Below, piece by piece: positions 46,784 through 58,089 of a stretch of DNA of 64,000 nt. The position numbers and the translations under genes were made by a program. The stretch is from the NCBI RefSeq assembly GCF_000283155.1, contig NW_004454166.1:8060409-8124408 (forward strand), written 5' to 3'. This DNA comes from Ceratotherium simum simum (taxonomy: Eukaryota > Chordata > Mammalia > Perissodactyla > Rhinocerotidae). Within the stretch, counting starts at the first letter, position 1; each line of letters starts with the position of its first letter. The notes beneath the pieces were generated by a model that was not told the DNA's origin, did not search any database, and worked only from the letters and a program-made list of their open reading frames with translations.

Positions 46784-46816
46784 GGGCGGGGAGGGCGGGT
46801 GGGGTGCGGGGAGGGG
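46784..46816 (+). promoter_or_regulatory. G-quadruplex-capable run with GC boxes
   Basis: 33 bp with seven runs of three or four G separated by one to three bases. This easily meets the four-run G-quadruplex pattern with very short loops. The same bases hold SP1-type 'gggcgg' words at 46784 and 46793. It is an island of GC in AT-rich DNA. Confidence 0.8.
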
Positions 46817-46824
46817 CGCCATAG

Positions 46825-46834
46825 CTTATAAAAC
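46825..46834 (+). promoter_or_regulatory. TATA-like box
   Basis: 'cttataaaac' starts 9 bp after the G-rich run. Spacing from GC boxes to TATA is compatible with a core promoter whose start would fall near 46855-46862. No open frame or splice signal downstream supports a known gene, so this is a weak call. Confidence 0.3.
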
Positions 46835-47715
46835 AATCCTTTGAAGGAACCCTGTGCCTTTAGACGGTGGAGGAGCAAAAACACACAAAAAGTTACCACC
46901 CATTGATGACTTTCTCCAAGTGTCTCATTGTCTGATCACTGATGTTTCTATTACTTATTTCACACTGCAAACTCTGTCTTTTTATCCTAATAATTGCAAG
47001 CGCTAAAAGGCACCTGTTATGAATATTGTGTGGCTCTGTTCTTCCCTCCAATTATGATTCTGCCTCTACTTCAGCCAGAAGTCCTCCATATTTATCTACT
47101 TCATATAAGATTGTTTGAAGAAAGAGCCTGGAAAATATGTCTTTAGTGTGTGTCCTAGTAACTGGTGTGATGCTTTCAGTTTGTGTGTTTAACTCTGTAA
47201 CTGTATATAACACTACTCTTTGGTATATAGATTCAGCAAATGAGTTTTTCTACTAAGGACAGTTACTCATACCAATTTTTCTTTGCTCACAATTTTTTCA
47301 TTCCACAAGGAAAATTGTTGCAAACTGAAGACAGACGGGAAATAGAAAGGCATACTGAGACAATTATTGACTGGTACACGGGTCTACTTAGAGGAGTGTG
47401 AATGGGTCAGGCTTACACAGGGCTGATCAGTTGTGTCTGTATGCCTGTATTAGCTCCAGCATCTACTAAACAATTGAGCAAGGCAATTCAGTTGTTTGTG
47501 CTTTGCTTAAACTTTTTTCTGTATTGTTGCACCAACCATTGAGACCCCTATGCTGGCCCAGAGACCCCCTGGTTCCGTTTCTCCAGAAACAACATTTCTT
47601 GCTTCCTGCAGGGTATGGAGGAAGGGTAGGTACCTGATACATGAGAGTTGGGTTGACAACCTGGAGCCAAAACTGCTCTTCATATACATTTTCAAACCAT
47701 TCTCTCATTTTCATT
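46835..47715. other. Unassigned stretch
   Basis: No repeat or gene was recognised. Open frames at 47466-47756 on both strands show no domain. Confidence 0.35.
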
Positions 47716-47725
47716 TACCGCATCC

Positions 47726-47976
47726 ATTTTTTTTCTTTTTTGGTGAGAAAGATTAGCCCTGAGCTAACATCTGTTGCCAATCCTCCTCTTTTTGCCGAGG
47801 AAGATTGGCCCTGGGCTAACATCCATGCCCATCTTCCTCTACTTTATGTGTGGGACACTGCCACAGCATGGCTTGATAAGCAGTGCATAGGTCTACAGCC
47901 AGGATCCAAACCTGTGAACCCCAGGCTGCCGAAGCAGAGCACGCAAATTTAAATACTAGGCCACTGGGCTGGCCCC
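47726..47976 (-). mobile_element. ERE SINE, long-tail type
   Basis: A perissodactyl tRNA-derived SINE. The 5' end is at right (complement 'ggggccagcccagtggcc') and the poly-A at left as a T-run. It has two tandem tail modules containing 'ccctgagctaacatc' and 'ccctgggctaacatc'. The flanks 'taccgcatccattt' (47716) and 'tacctcattctttt' (47977) agree at 11 of 14 bases, as an aged target-site duplication. Confidence 0.92.
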
Positions 47977-48033
47977 TACCTCATTCTTTTATCTCTCCTG
48001 ACCTTTTATGGTAACTGATGCTTCTAGTTCTTT

Positions 48034-48226
48034 TTTTTTTTTTTTTTTTTGCTTGAGGAAGATTCCCTCTGAGCTAACATCTGTGCCAGTCTTCCTCTAT
48101 TTTGTATGTGGGTTGCTGCCACAACATCGCCACCAACGACTGGCGTAGGTCCACGCCAGGGGAACCAAACTTGGGCCACTGAAGCAGAGCATGCCAAACT
48201 TAACCACTAGGCTACGAGGCCAGCCC
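48034..48226 (-). mobile_element. ERE SINE, single-tail type
   Basis: Second ERE, 57 bp to the right of the previous one, with one 'ctgagctaacatctgtgcc' module and a T-run at the left. Target-site duplications 'ctgatgcttctagttcttt' (48015-48033) and 'ctgatacttctaattcttt' (48227-48245) differ at two positions. Confidence 0.93.
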
Positions 48227-48600
48227 CTGATACTTCTAATTCTTTAGGCCTTATAAGGATGCTATGGAGAAAAAAATCATCTTTCTTCTCATGGTATCTC
48301 GCTCTGCAAGCTCTTAGATGTGAATTTCTTCATTCTGTTAAATTAGATGCTATTCCACCAACCATTTCCATGTTCATGTTTTAGCTTGGAGTCGCAGACA
48401 TTATCTAGAGTATGTGTTTAGAGTCTGTTTCTGTCTTGTTCTCCTAGTTGTTTGCAGGTGATTATCCACAGGAAAGGGAATTGAAACCTGAAATTGAGGC
48501 TTCTTTCTTAAAAACATCTAAAGAATTAAAACAGAAATGAGGGGAATGGAATTCTAGGAAGAGGCAACAACATGGTTTTTAATAGCTACTATGAAGTATA

Positions 48601-49103
48601 TGTGTGGTGGGCAGAATAATATCTCCTTGCCACGAAGACATCCATATCTTAATCCCCAGAATCTGTGAATATGATACCTTACATGGCAAAAGGGACTTTG
48701 CAGATAAGATTAAGTTAAGGATCTTCAGATGAGGTGATTATCCTGGATTTTCCTGGTTGGTCCGATGTAACCACAAGAGTCATTAAAAGGAAAAGAGGAA
48801 GGAAGGAGAGGGAAGATCAGAGAAGATGACCTGAAGCAGAGGTCAGAGAGAAGTAAGATTTGAAGAAACCACACTGCTGGCTTTGAAGATAGAGTAATGG
48901 GCCATAAACCAAGGAATGTAGGTGGCTTCTAGAAGCTAGAAAAGTCAAGGAAATGGATTCTCCCCTAGAGCCTCCAGAAGGAATGTGCCCTATCAATCCA
49001 TTTTGGACTTCTGACCTCCAGATTTGTAAGAGAACAAATTTGTGTTCTTTTAAGCCGCTAAGTTTGTAGTAATTCTTCATGGCACCAATAGGAAACTAAT
49101 GTT
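48601..49103 (+). repeat. MLT1-type MaLR solo LTR
   Basis: Full-length sense LTR: 'tgtgtggtgggcagaataat' start, 'atcttaatccccagaatctg', 'ggcaaaagggactttgcaga', 'ctgctggctttgaagataga', 'ggattctcccctagagcctc', 'ttttaagccgctaagtttgt', and end 'ggaaactaatgtta'. The 87-codon minus-strand frame at 48817-49080 is antisense to it. Confidence 0.9.
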
Positions 49104-49109
49104 ATAAAT

Positions 49110-49725
49110 ATGGGGAAAAATATAGGGTGGAAAGCTGAGTATGTAGTCAGGTAGAAGATAGTGAAGGGTCTGGTCTATCAAGCTAGGGAATTTAAGTTTT
49201 ATCTGAATGACAGTAATGACCACTGGGAGATTTTTAAGAGAGGGATTTCACAATTAGTTTTGCACTTTAAGTTTTCTGCTCTAACAACTATTTGGATGGA
49301 GAATAAATTGGAGGGGTCAAAACCAGAAGCAAGTAAGTTGGTTTGAAGACTGTCTCCATAATCCAATCAATAAATGCTATGTTCATTAGCTAAAATAGTC
49401 AATGGGAATGGAGAAAAAGTAATAAACTGAAGATATACTAAGGAAGTAGAATGACTGATTAAATAAGGAATACTAATAAAAAGCGTGATTCTAAATGACT
49501 CACCAATTCTGTGATTGGGAGGGTGTGTTTATTTTTCTTGAAGATAAAGAATAGAAAAAAGGGATCGGATTTGGTAAAGATAGGAGCTCGATTTTAGATA
49601 TTCTGTTTTTGAGGTACCTATAAAGTTTACAAATAAAAAGATATGAGTAGCAGTTGGATACATGGGAAATGGATTAGTTTTTTCAACACCCAAAGATATA
49701 ATATAAATGACAAACAGGAAGGAAG
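49110..49725 (-). repeat. LINE L2, antisense
   Basis: Inverted L2: 'gtgaagggtctggtctatca', 'gaccactgggagatttttaa', 'agctcgattttagatattct', 'gtttttgaggtacctataaa' and 'gtagcagttggatacatggg'. Confidence 0.7.
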
Positions 49726-49879
49726 TATATGAAGAATACCTAGAGAAACTTCCCACGTCTTTTAACCTCATTTATACCCATTACTTCAACTAATATTCAT
49801 AAACCAATGATTCCAGATATATAGATCGAGCTCTCGTCCTTATAATCTGCCTGCACTGAGATCCCTACTCAACTGTTTT

Positions 49880-50235
49880 CTGGAAACACTACCTTGACAT
49901 TTAAAGACATATTAAATATTATCTTTTATCCATCCTTGTTAATAGGACTACCACTTCTTGGTTTCCAAGCTAGAAACCTCATGTCATCTTCAACAACTCC
50001 TGCTCTCCCACTCATTACACCCAATCCATCACCAATTCCTGTCAGTTTTTCTCCTCAAATATCTCTGGACCCTATTCCATCCACTCTCTCCCCACTGCCA
50101 TTTCTTTAATCAGACTCATATAACAACTTTTTACTCCTTAATGAATCTTCTTTCCTCCAATCTATCCACTGCACCGGCACAGACATGAGATCATGGCCCC
50201 AACATAGCTTCTAGCATCAGGTCCCCGCAGAACAC
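49880..50235 (+). repeat. LINE L2 sense fragment
   Basis: 'ttggtttccaagctagaaac', 'acccaatccatcaccaattc', 'ctcctcaaatatctctggac' and 'ccccactgccatttctttaa' are L2 3'-half words in order. The 71- and 76-codon frames here are L2-derived. Confidence 0.75.
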
Positions 50236-52475
50236 TTTTGAAGCAGGAAAGGGCCTCCTTGTCTTCTTTCCTTTGATCAGGGAGTAAATTCTCTCATAGG
50301 ATCCCTAACCCTTCAAGGACTTACTGGCCAGAGCCAGGTCACATGCTTACTCCTTCACCATCCGCTAACACAGGGAAATGTTTAGTTTAGACTACTCATG
50401 CTTAACTTCATGAACTTATCATGCTACCTACCAAATAAAATCAGCCTTCTTTAAATGAAAGGAGAAAAAGGAGAGTGGATAAGGACCGTGGTTAGTAGGC
50501 CACCAACATCTCCTGCATCCAGAAATCAAGAAACAGCAAGATGATAGCTTTCCTCCAGATTAAAAATAAATAAATAAAAAAAGAAAGAAATGCTTAAATG
50601 CAATGGTTAAACAATGACATGCATCTCTTTCTTTTTAGGAAGGTTCTTTCAACACTCATTCTGAAAGAGGTATTTATATTTCTGAAAAATATGTGTATTG
50701 AATTCCCAAAAATTATATTTGCGTAGAAATGTAGAGGAATGGATCAAGATAATCATACATTTTTTTTTTTTATGTTTAAACGTGGGAAAGCACAAGTATA
50801 CACATGGGGGTTGGATCCAAGCTCACCTGAATAGACACTTCAGTTCGTCTCATGGCATGCATCCAAAGGTCAAGCATAGTACATACAAATAATTATTTGA
50901 TCTCCTTATGACTAGTCACTCATTTCGTATTCATTTTAGAAGCATAACCTACCATATTCTGATTTGTGTTTGCATATACGGCTACTACCATCTGCTCATT
51001 TAATGGCAACACAGCAATTGTAAAACAATGGTCAATAATATCCATATAAAGGATAGATGGAGCCAAATGAAAAAGGAAGAGGATATCACAGCCTTTTAAA
51101 AACTTAAGTTTCAAAATGCAGTATCTCTATGGCACATTATGAACGTCAACAACCTCTCTATTATGGTTTTTTTTGCTTGGCCCTAAGCTGGAATTCAGTT
51201 TCTGTTTCTCAGCACTGTATCTTGTTAATTATTTTAGTTTCTTGTAAAGATTGAACATATTAGACATCTTTGCACGTAGATGGTAAATAACAATAAACAA
51301 CTATTATACCAAAAGGCTTAAGTTTCTTATAGCAAGTTAGCAGTTCAATCCACCAAATGTCCATTACTCACAATCGTTTTTCTTTATGTACATTCCTCTT
51401 GGGTCTGTCTATTCTAGAATTTATGCTGATAATGAGCTTTTGAAGACTGATTTTGTATGACACAGGGTCATATTCGAAAGGTTTTTATTAAAATAACTGG
51501 AGATATAATCTTAAATACACCTCATCAGTACAGCTGTCTTTAATCTCTGGGGATAAATAGTGACAAATGAGGCTTAGTTTTTGACTTGTTTAGCTGCTGC
51601 TGAAACAGAGTGGGTGTTTTAATGGAGCTTTTAAGTGGATAATAGGCATGCAGTGAGCATTCTGAGGTATGGTAATGAGGTTTATGTATGGATGCAGGAC
51701 CATATTTTTCACTGTGTTTCTGCACAAGAAAGTGTTCGCAATTCATAAAGGAATCAGAAATCTACTTACATGGCCACTGGGATGTGTGCTAAATTTCCTT
51801 ATGCATTTAAATATCCATATTTTCACACCCACCACAACCATTATTTAGTTTGCAGATTCATTAAACTGTATAATGTGTTCTTATTAACTGCCAAGGAAAT
51901 CATGTCAAATTAGGTGTGGATTTTTATTACTCAAAAAAAAAAAAACAGCATACAATAATGCAACATGCTAAAAATGCTTTTGTTTGAATCACAAAATGGG
52001 TATGAGGAGAAAAAACTTTGGATAAAAATGTTTCATCCAAGCCTTCAAATTAATGTATTTAATGTTAATGTACTCCAATTACAGGAAAGCACACTAGCTG
52101 TGATTTCAGAATTGGTTTGATGAAATCAAATCTATATTCTCTAATTGCTGAAATGTGACAGACCACATAAATGACTACAATCAGTACAGGAGTCATGGAA
52201 TCCTAGCAAGCAGAAACTTGCAAATCGCAATGTGGTTAGTGTAAAAGAAAGATAGAATAAGCAGAGGTAAAAGTAAAAGCTATGATTGGGTGCTCTGACA
52301 ATAAAATATTCAGGTTGCCTAATAAAATCCAACAATTGGTTTCCTGCAAATAAGATAATGTGAAACACATACACAAGAATGAAGAATTTTACAATGCCTT
52401 ATGTTATACTTCCCATTATATGTATCCTACAGTGGGTGAGAATATGGTTTTACAGAAATAGATGGACTTTGGTGC
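50236..52475. other. Unassigned, repeat-poor stretch
   Basis: No gene or named repeat was recognised apart from short poly-A and poly-T runs (about 50760-50771 and 51932-51944). It appears to be the longest repeat-poor interval in the window. Confidence 0.4.
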
Positions 52476-52479
52476 AGAC

Positions 52480-52590
52480 AACTCTTGATTCCCGTGCTAT
52501 GTATGACACTTGCTAGCCATACAATTGTGGGCAGACTACATATCATCTTTGTTCTCAGTTTCCTTCTTATTAAAATGTGGCAGGGGTGGT
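52480..52590 (+). repeat. MIR SINE fragment
   Basis: 'cttgctagccatacaattgt', 'gggcagactacatatcatct' and 'ctcagtttccttcttattaa' give the sense MIR core. Confidence 0.65.
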
Positions 52591-52854
52591 ACTTCTGACT
52601 CAACTGATGAGCTGACTTCTCTTGATAACCCTATGGAGTCAAGATATTCCGAGGGGCCCTCTAAATACTAAACAACTAGATATTGTACATATGTATATGC
52701 TTTTAAAGCATTACTGGACTCACAAGAAATAAAATAATTCAATAGCCATCCCTAAAAAAAAATTTTAAATGGAACTGAAAACAAAAGGTTTGGTTACCTC
52801 AAGTGCAAATTCCAGTATCAGAGCTGCTAGCAGAAGACTATAACTTAGAGCAGC

Positions 52855-53375
52855 CACAAAACATTAGCAAATCAAATTTAACAATATGTAAAATATATAA
52901 AAAGGATAAGATATCATATGCAATTAAGTGACCAAATTGACAGACTAAGTGAGAAAACCTATATGAGTATCTCAATAAATGCAGAAAAACATTTGCCAAA
53001 CTTCAACATTCAACAAAAAACAAGGAATAGAAAGGAATTTTCTTAAGATAAAGGACATCAAAAAATAAACCTACAGCTACCATCATACTTAATGGTGAGA
53101 GACTGAATGCTTTCTCTCTAAGGTTGGGAAAAAGACAAGGATGTACTCTCTTATCACCCCCAATCAACATGAAACTGACTAGTGCAATAAAGCAAGAAAT
53201 AGAAATAAAAGACTGACAGTCTGGATAGGAAAACTATATTCATAGAAGACATGCTTGTCTATTTAGAAAATTCTAAAGAATCTACAAAAATAACTCTAAT
53301 AACTGAGTGAGGTTAACAAGATCATAGGATATAAGGTCTATATCTAGAAGTCAATCATATTTGAAAATACAAGCA
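52855..53375 (+). repeat. L1 ORF2 reverse-transcriptase fragment
   Basis: Sense L1 ORF2. Landmarks: 'agtatctcaataaatgcaga', 'acctacagctaccatcatac', 'ttaatggtgagagactgaat', 'acaaggatgtactctcttat', 'agaatctacaaaaataactc' and 'ggatataaggtctatatcta'. The segment where the F/Y-A-D-D catalytic motif belongs (around 53240) reads F-I-E-D, so the site is destroyed. The reading frame is broken by indels. It ends abruptly at the MaLR boundary. Confidence 0.88.
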
Positions 53376-54454
53376 ATGCTGGGACAGGACATTCCCATTC
53401 CAAAAGGGAATCAAGGGAAGGAAGAAAGGAGTGATCTCAAGTATGTCCAAAACCTAGCAAGGCAAACTCCATTAAATCTTAAGGCTTGCAAATAAATCCT
53501 CTTTGGTTTGAGGTTCTGCCCTCCAACAGGCCCACAGCTTTGGTTGGAAGACATCTGGCCTGTTGAGGTGGTGACCCTGATGATCTCTGAATCACCCTTG
53601 GAGTCCTTCCTCTCTTTTCTTGAAGGATAGCACAAGTTCACAGCCAAATAGCTCTATGGTCCAGTCCTGTAGGATCTAAAAAGTCCAACAACCTTCTTTT
53701 ATTTTGTCCTATGTTCTCTATCCTCTATAGTTCAAACTGGCAGTGTCTTTGCAGGCATAATCCCATTACTATTCCTGGCCTTCATTGAGATGGCTGATTA
53801 GATCCATGGTTCATCCCCACTCTTAATCTCCTTATCAAAAGGTCCATCAGGCAATCCTTGGTGTTCTCATTTTCTGTAATATGGACAGGCTGAGAGTTTT
53901 CCAAATCTCCAAGTTCTGATTCCTTTTTACTAAACAGTTCCATCTTCAATTTATCTCTCTCCTGTCATATTTTACTATAAGTAGTCAGGAGAAACCAAAC
54001 CGCTCCTTCAACATTTTGCTTAGAAATCTCAACTAAAAATCCAATTTCATTGCTTGAAAGTTCTATCTTCCAAAAAACACTAGAACATAAACACAATTCA
54101 GCCAAGTTCTTTATTACTTTGTAACAGGGATTGTCTTTTCTCCCTTGTCCAGTAATATGTTCCTCATCTTCATCTGAGACCTCATCACAATGGCCTTTTC
54201 CATCCATATTTCTACCAACATTCTGTACATGATTATTGATGCATTTTTTAAGAAAATGGAAGCTTTCTCTACAGATTTCCTCTTTCCGTTTTGAGCTATC
54301 ACAAGAATTGCCTTTAAAAATCCCTTTATAGCAATATTGGATTTTTCTAGTATGCACCTCAAACCTCTTCCAGCCTCTACCCATTATCCAGTTCCAAAGC
54401 CACTTCCATATTTTTAGGTATTCGTTACAACAGAACTCCACTTAGTACCAGTTT
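53376..54454 (-). mobile_element. MaLR (ERVL-type) internal region, antisense
   Basis: This is the interior of an endogenous MaLR retroelement lying right to left. On the plus strand it shows 'gggacaggacattcccattc', 'attaaatcttaaggcttgca', 'gtcaggagaaaccaaaccgc', 'ttcctcatcttcatctgaga' and 'ttccaaagccacttccatat', the inverted order of a THE1/MST-like gag region. A 158-codon stretch (54441-53965, minus) remains open. It has no recognisable matrix or capsid motif and no pol follows. The element is 3'-truncated at 53376, where L1 sequence begins. It is an ancient, non-functional copy. Confidence 0.82.
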
Positions 54455-54611
54455 CTGTCTTAGCTCTAGCTCCCATCATGGGGCTCTACTCCCATGACCT
54501 CTTTCAAACCTAATTTCTTCCTAAAGGCCCCACCTCTAAATACCATCACATTGGGAATTAGAAGTTCAACATATGAATTTTGGGAGGACACAAACATTCA
54601 ACCCATAGCAC
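54455..54611 (-). repeat. MaLR LTR, partial, antisense
   Basis: 'ggccccacctctaaatacca', 'tcacattgggaattagaagt', 'tcaacatatgaattttggga' and 'acacaaacattcaacccata' are the inverted first part of an MLT1/MST-class LTR. Only ~155 bp of a normally longer LTR is present before the internal region. Confidence 0.85.
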
Positions 54612-54639
54612 TGCGTAGTACCCTACCCTAAAATTTATC

Positions 54640-54785
54640 AAACTGTTCTGTTACTGCCTGTTTGTTTTTCTACCTTTCCTATTGGACTGTGGAACAAGAT
54701 CTTTGACATTTTTATGGTTGTATTCCTTGCATCTAGCACACAGGCCCCAAATAAATATTTACTGAATGACAGAAGGAATTAATAT
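54640..54785 (+). repeat. LINE L2 3' end
   Basis: 'tattggactgtggaacaaga', 'ccttgcatctagcacacagg' and 'aaataaatatttactgaatg' close a sense L2. Confidence 0.75.
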
Positions 54786-56715
54786 GTAGAATAGAAAGAT
54801 ATATTTTTTTCTTTTTGTAATAGAATGTTTTTAATATTTATTAATACCTAAGGGGTAACAAATGCTATTTTATTATTTTATATAATTCCAGTGAATTCAT
54901 AGTTCTTTTCATTAATTTATGGTTTGTCATAAGAAGCAGAGAAAAGAGAGAAATTACTATCAGTTTATAGATAAGACCATTGAAGCTCAAAGCAGGTAAT
55001 ATCTCTTTCAAAAGTTAGATCGAAATCTCCTAAAAATCAGCATTCAGCACATAAAAATGATTCTTTCAATTGCTCAATATTATGATCGTTCCTTCTTTGA
55101 TATGGATGAAAAAAAAAAGCTCTATATTTCTTATAAAGAATTGTATAACTTAATGTGGAACGTGAATGATGTAGTTAGCTAAAATCTATACAGCTATTAT
55201 TATTGAAAAAAACTGTCCTCGTTTTTCAAAAAATAACCCACAAGACATTGAAAATGCCGTTTTCCAGAATTCATTTTTTCCTTTTTCCCTGTCCAAGATG
55301 TATTGACGTCTTGAGGAACTAGAAAGTAATTGTTTTATCATTCAGTCTAAACTCTACCTGATGTAGACTACATAAATTCAAACCTATTATTCTCATAGTA
55401 TTTATTTCAGATTGACGTCAGTTTACTGCTTCAAGAACATTTAACAGAATCTGTTGAATAAGGGAGATGAAGCATTTCTGGAAATAGGATTTTACATTGG
55501 TATTGGTAAACTATAAAGAATCAACCTGTAGGTGCCTCTGAGGTCTGACACAGGAGTAATTAGTTCCATTTTATTAATTTCCAATTCTGTTTTCTATTTG
55601 TAGCACTAGAAGCATTATACCAATAATGAAAGAAAGAAATAAAAAGAAAAATCTCTTACAATCCCACTTCACTAACAAATCCTTCATTTTCACTTTTTAT
55701 GTTCTCTTGATTATAAGAAAAAAAATTTTATGTGTTTGAAAGTATAGTGTACATTTCAATGTTTTTTCCCTTGACACTGTGTTACAAACATTTTTACATA
55801 TTGCTATTCTTCACAATAATACTTTTTAATGGATGATTTATAGTCTACAAATTGATGTTCTATTATTTGCTAAACCATATCTCAGTTTTCAGACTTTAAG
55901 CTGCTTTCAGTTTTTCACTATTATAAATAAATGAGTGATGAGTACGTTTGTATGTGATTTTTATTTTTTCCTTAACGTAATATAAAGTGTCAACAGTAGC
56001 ACCAACAGGTCAAAAAACTTGAAAACTTTCAAAGTTTTTGCTCTTTTGTTTTCAAAAGATTATAATTTATAATCTCAACAGTGTACATTAATGCACTAAT
56101 TTCAACACAAACTCACTTGCACATGTATGCTAATTTAACAATTGTAAAGAGATACATCATTTGATTTTACTTCTTTAATAAATAGTCACATAAAATTTTG
56201 TTCTGCATGTGATTGTTGGTATGTGGACTCATTATCCACTTCTAGATTGCAGCTCCCTGACATAAGGACTCTTAAGACAATGAAAAGATTATAAGGAAAG
56301 CTGATAATCCTCTGAGGGAAAAATGATCCTAGCTCTCTTATAGCCCCTTTCCAGTTCGCTGGTTCATTCTTCAACTGTGTCTGGTAGGGATTCGTATCAT
56401 ACTTTATTCTTACCTCAAGATCACTAATTAAATATATCCTGATGTTGGAACATGACGTATATCATTCTGCATTTCATCTTATAGAGGAAGTAGGGATACC
56501 AGTTAAGATGGGGAGGTGGGTAGCTGCAGGCTCCATAATTGCATAATAGCCTAGGTGTTTCTGTTTGAGATTTAATCTAAGAAACCATATAAGTAAAATA
56601 TGAAGAATCCTTGTACTTAAGAGCACCACTGAACTCCTTCATGACTGTATCCATCGTTAAGGTTACTATTAACACTGATTCTAAGGGGAGTTTTTTAGTG
56701 TATTAAATGTTGATT
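54786..56715. other. Mostly unassigned; possible old L1 piece
   Basis: No gene was recognised. About 55780-55960 ('acatttttacatattgctat', 'cactattataaataaatgag') resembles an old L1M-type fragment, but weakly. Confidence 0.35.
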
Positions 56716-56719
56716 TTTG

Positions 56720-56945
56720 TAAAAATAGCTACTATGTATCAAGTGCCTCTATGTGCTGACATTTCTACACACCTTGTGTTTAATATTCCCAACAATCCTA
56801 TGAAGTAGATATCCATTGTCTCCATTCTCCAGGTTAGGAAACTAGGACTCAGAGAGGTTAAGTATCTTGTCCAAGTCCATGTAGTAAATGGCTAAGCTGA
56901 ATTTCCCATCCAGTGCTGTCTCTCTCTAACATCTATGATCTTTCA
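56720..56945 (-). repeat. MIR SINE
   Basis: Near full-length antisense MIR: 'gctactatgtatcaagtgcc', 'aacaatcctatgaagtagat', 'ggaaactaggactcagagag' and 'ggctaagctgaatttcccat'. Confidence 0.9.
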
Positions 56946-57032
56946 CTTATACTGAATCACTTAAAGTGTAAGTATATCTTCTTCTCTAAACACTTAATTT
57001 TCTATTGTAAATTACACTTTGACTTTAGTATT

Positions 57033-57244
57033 TTTTTTTAATAATTTTATTTATTTATTTATTTTTCCCCCAAAGCCGCAGTAGATAGTTGTATGTCATA
57101 GCTGCACATCCTTCTAGTTGCTGTATGTGGGACACGGCCTCAGCATGGCCGGAGAAGTGGTGCGTCAGTGCGCGCCCAGGATCTGAACCCAGGCCGCCAG
57201 CAGCAGAGTGCGCGCACTTAACCATTAAGCCACAGGGCCGGCCC
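57033..57244 (-). mobile_element. ERE1-type SINE
   Basis: 5' end at right ('gggccggccc' edge), body 'gccacagggccggccc', 'gcgcgcacttaaccattaag' and 'gacacggcctcagcatggcc', with the poly-A as a T-run at left. Target-site duplications are 'gactttagtatt' (57021-57032) and 'gacattagtata' (57245-57256). Many CpGs survive, so it is fairly young. Confidence 0.95.
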
Positions 57245-57427
57245 GACATTAGTATATTTTAATTAAAAAATAAATTAAAATCCATGTAATCAAGACTTTC
57301 AACCAATAACAATTTCTGCTTATAAACTAATAATGGTTTCTTTACATATAAATTTTCATCTGAATAAAAGAAACCTCAGTATAAATAAAAACCACTTTGG
57401 GGGCCTTATCTCCCAATGCTCTCTTAT

Positions 57428-57743
57428 TTATTTATTTATTTTTTCTTGAGGAAGATCAGCCCTGAGCTAACATCTGTGCCAATCCTTCTCCTCTTTTTTG
57501 CTGAGGAAGACCGGCCCTGAGCTAACATCCATTGCCAATCCTCCTCCTTTTTTTTTCCTCTTTTCTCCCCAAAGCCCCAGTAGATAGTTGTATGTCATAG
57601 CTGCACATCCCTCTAGTGGCTGAATGTGGGACACGGCCTCAGCATGGCCTGACAAGTGGTGCGTCTGTGTGCACCCGGGATCCGAACCCAGGCTGCCAGT
57701 AGCAGAGCACGCGCATTTAACCGCTAAGCCACGGGGCCAGGCC
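57428..57743 (-). mobile_element. Composite ERE SINE with duplicated tail module
   Basis: A 316 bp ERE. At right is an ERE1-type body ('gccccagtagatagttgtat', 'gacacggcctcagcatggcc'). At left, beyond a T-rich joint, are two tandem copies of the other ERE tail module (each with 'ccctgagctaacatc'). One pair of target-site duplications, 'cccaatgctctcttat' at 57412-57427 and 57744-57759, is perfect over 16 bp and encloses the whole unit. It therefore moved as one composite element. A 107-codon frame on the minus strand is repeat-derived. Confidence 0.95.
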
Positions 57744-58004
57744 CCCAATGCTCTCTTATACCAACTGTACTTTGTGGGTAACAGGCTCATTTGTCATTCT
57801 TTGAATATGATTTTCACTTTCTTGCTTTTGTACCTTGGCTCGTTTTCAACTGCAGACCTCCTTCTCCAGCTATTAAGGGCCCAATCCAAAAGATATCTTC
57901 CTTATGGTGGCTTTCTTAATCACTTCAGTCAAAGGAACACTTTGGAATAGCTATACTACTTGGTTCTATGCACTTCGATTTCATTATTTGTATTTCATGC
58001 AGTG

Positions 58005-58089
58005 TATAGAAAGAACATGGACTTTGAAATTGTACAGATGTGAGTCAATATTCAGCTCTAATCTAACATGTCATTTTTCTAAATATCAG
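58005..58089 (+). repeat. MIR SINE, first half (split)
   Basis: 'gaaagaacatggactttgaa' and 'gtgagtcaatattcagctct' are the sense MIR head. It breaks at 58089 where an LTR begins and resumes at 58674. Confidence 0.75.

Noticed and set aside
46850..47756. A gene downstream of the GC-box/TATA-like cluster
   Set aside because: No open frame with a recognisable domain and no convincing splice signals follow, so only a regulatory-looking patch is supported.
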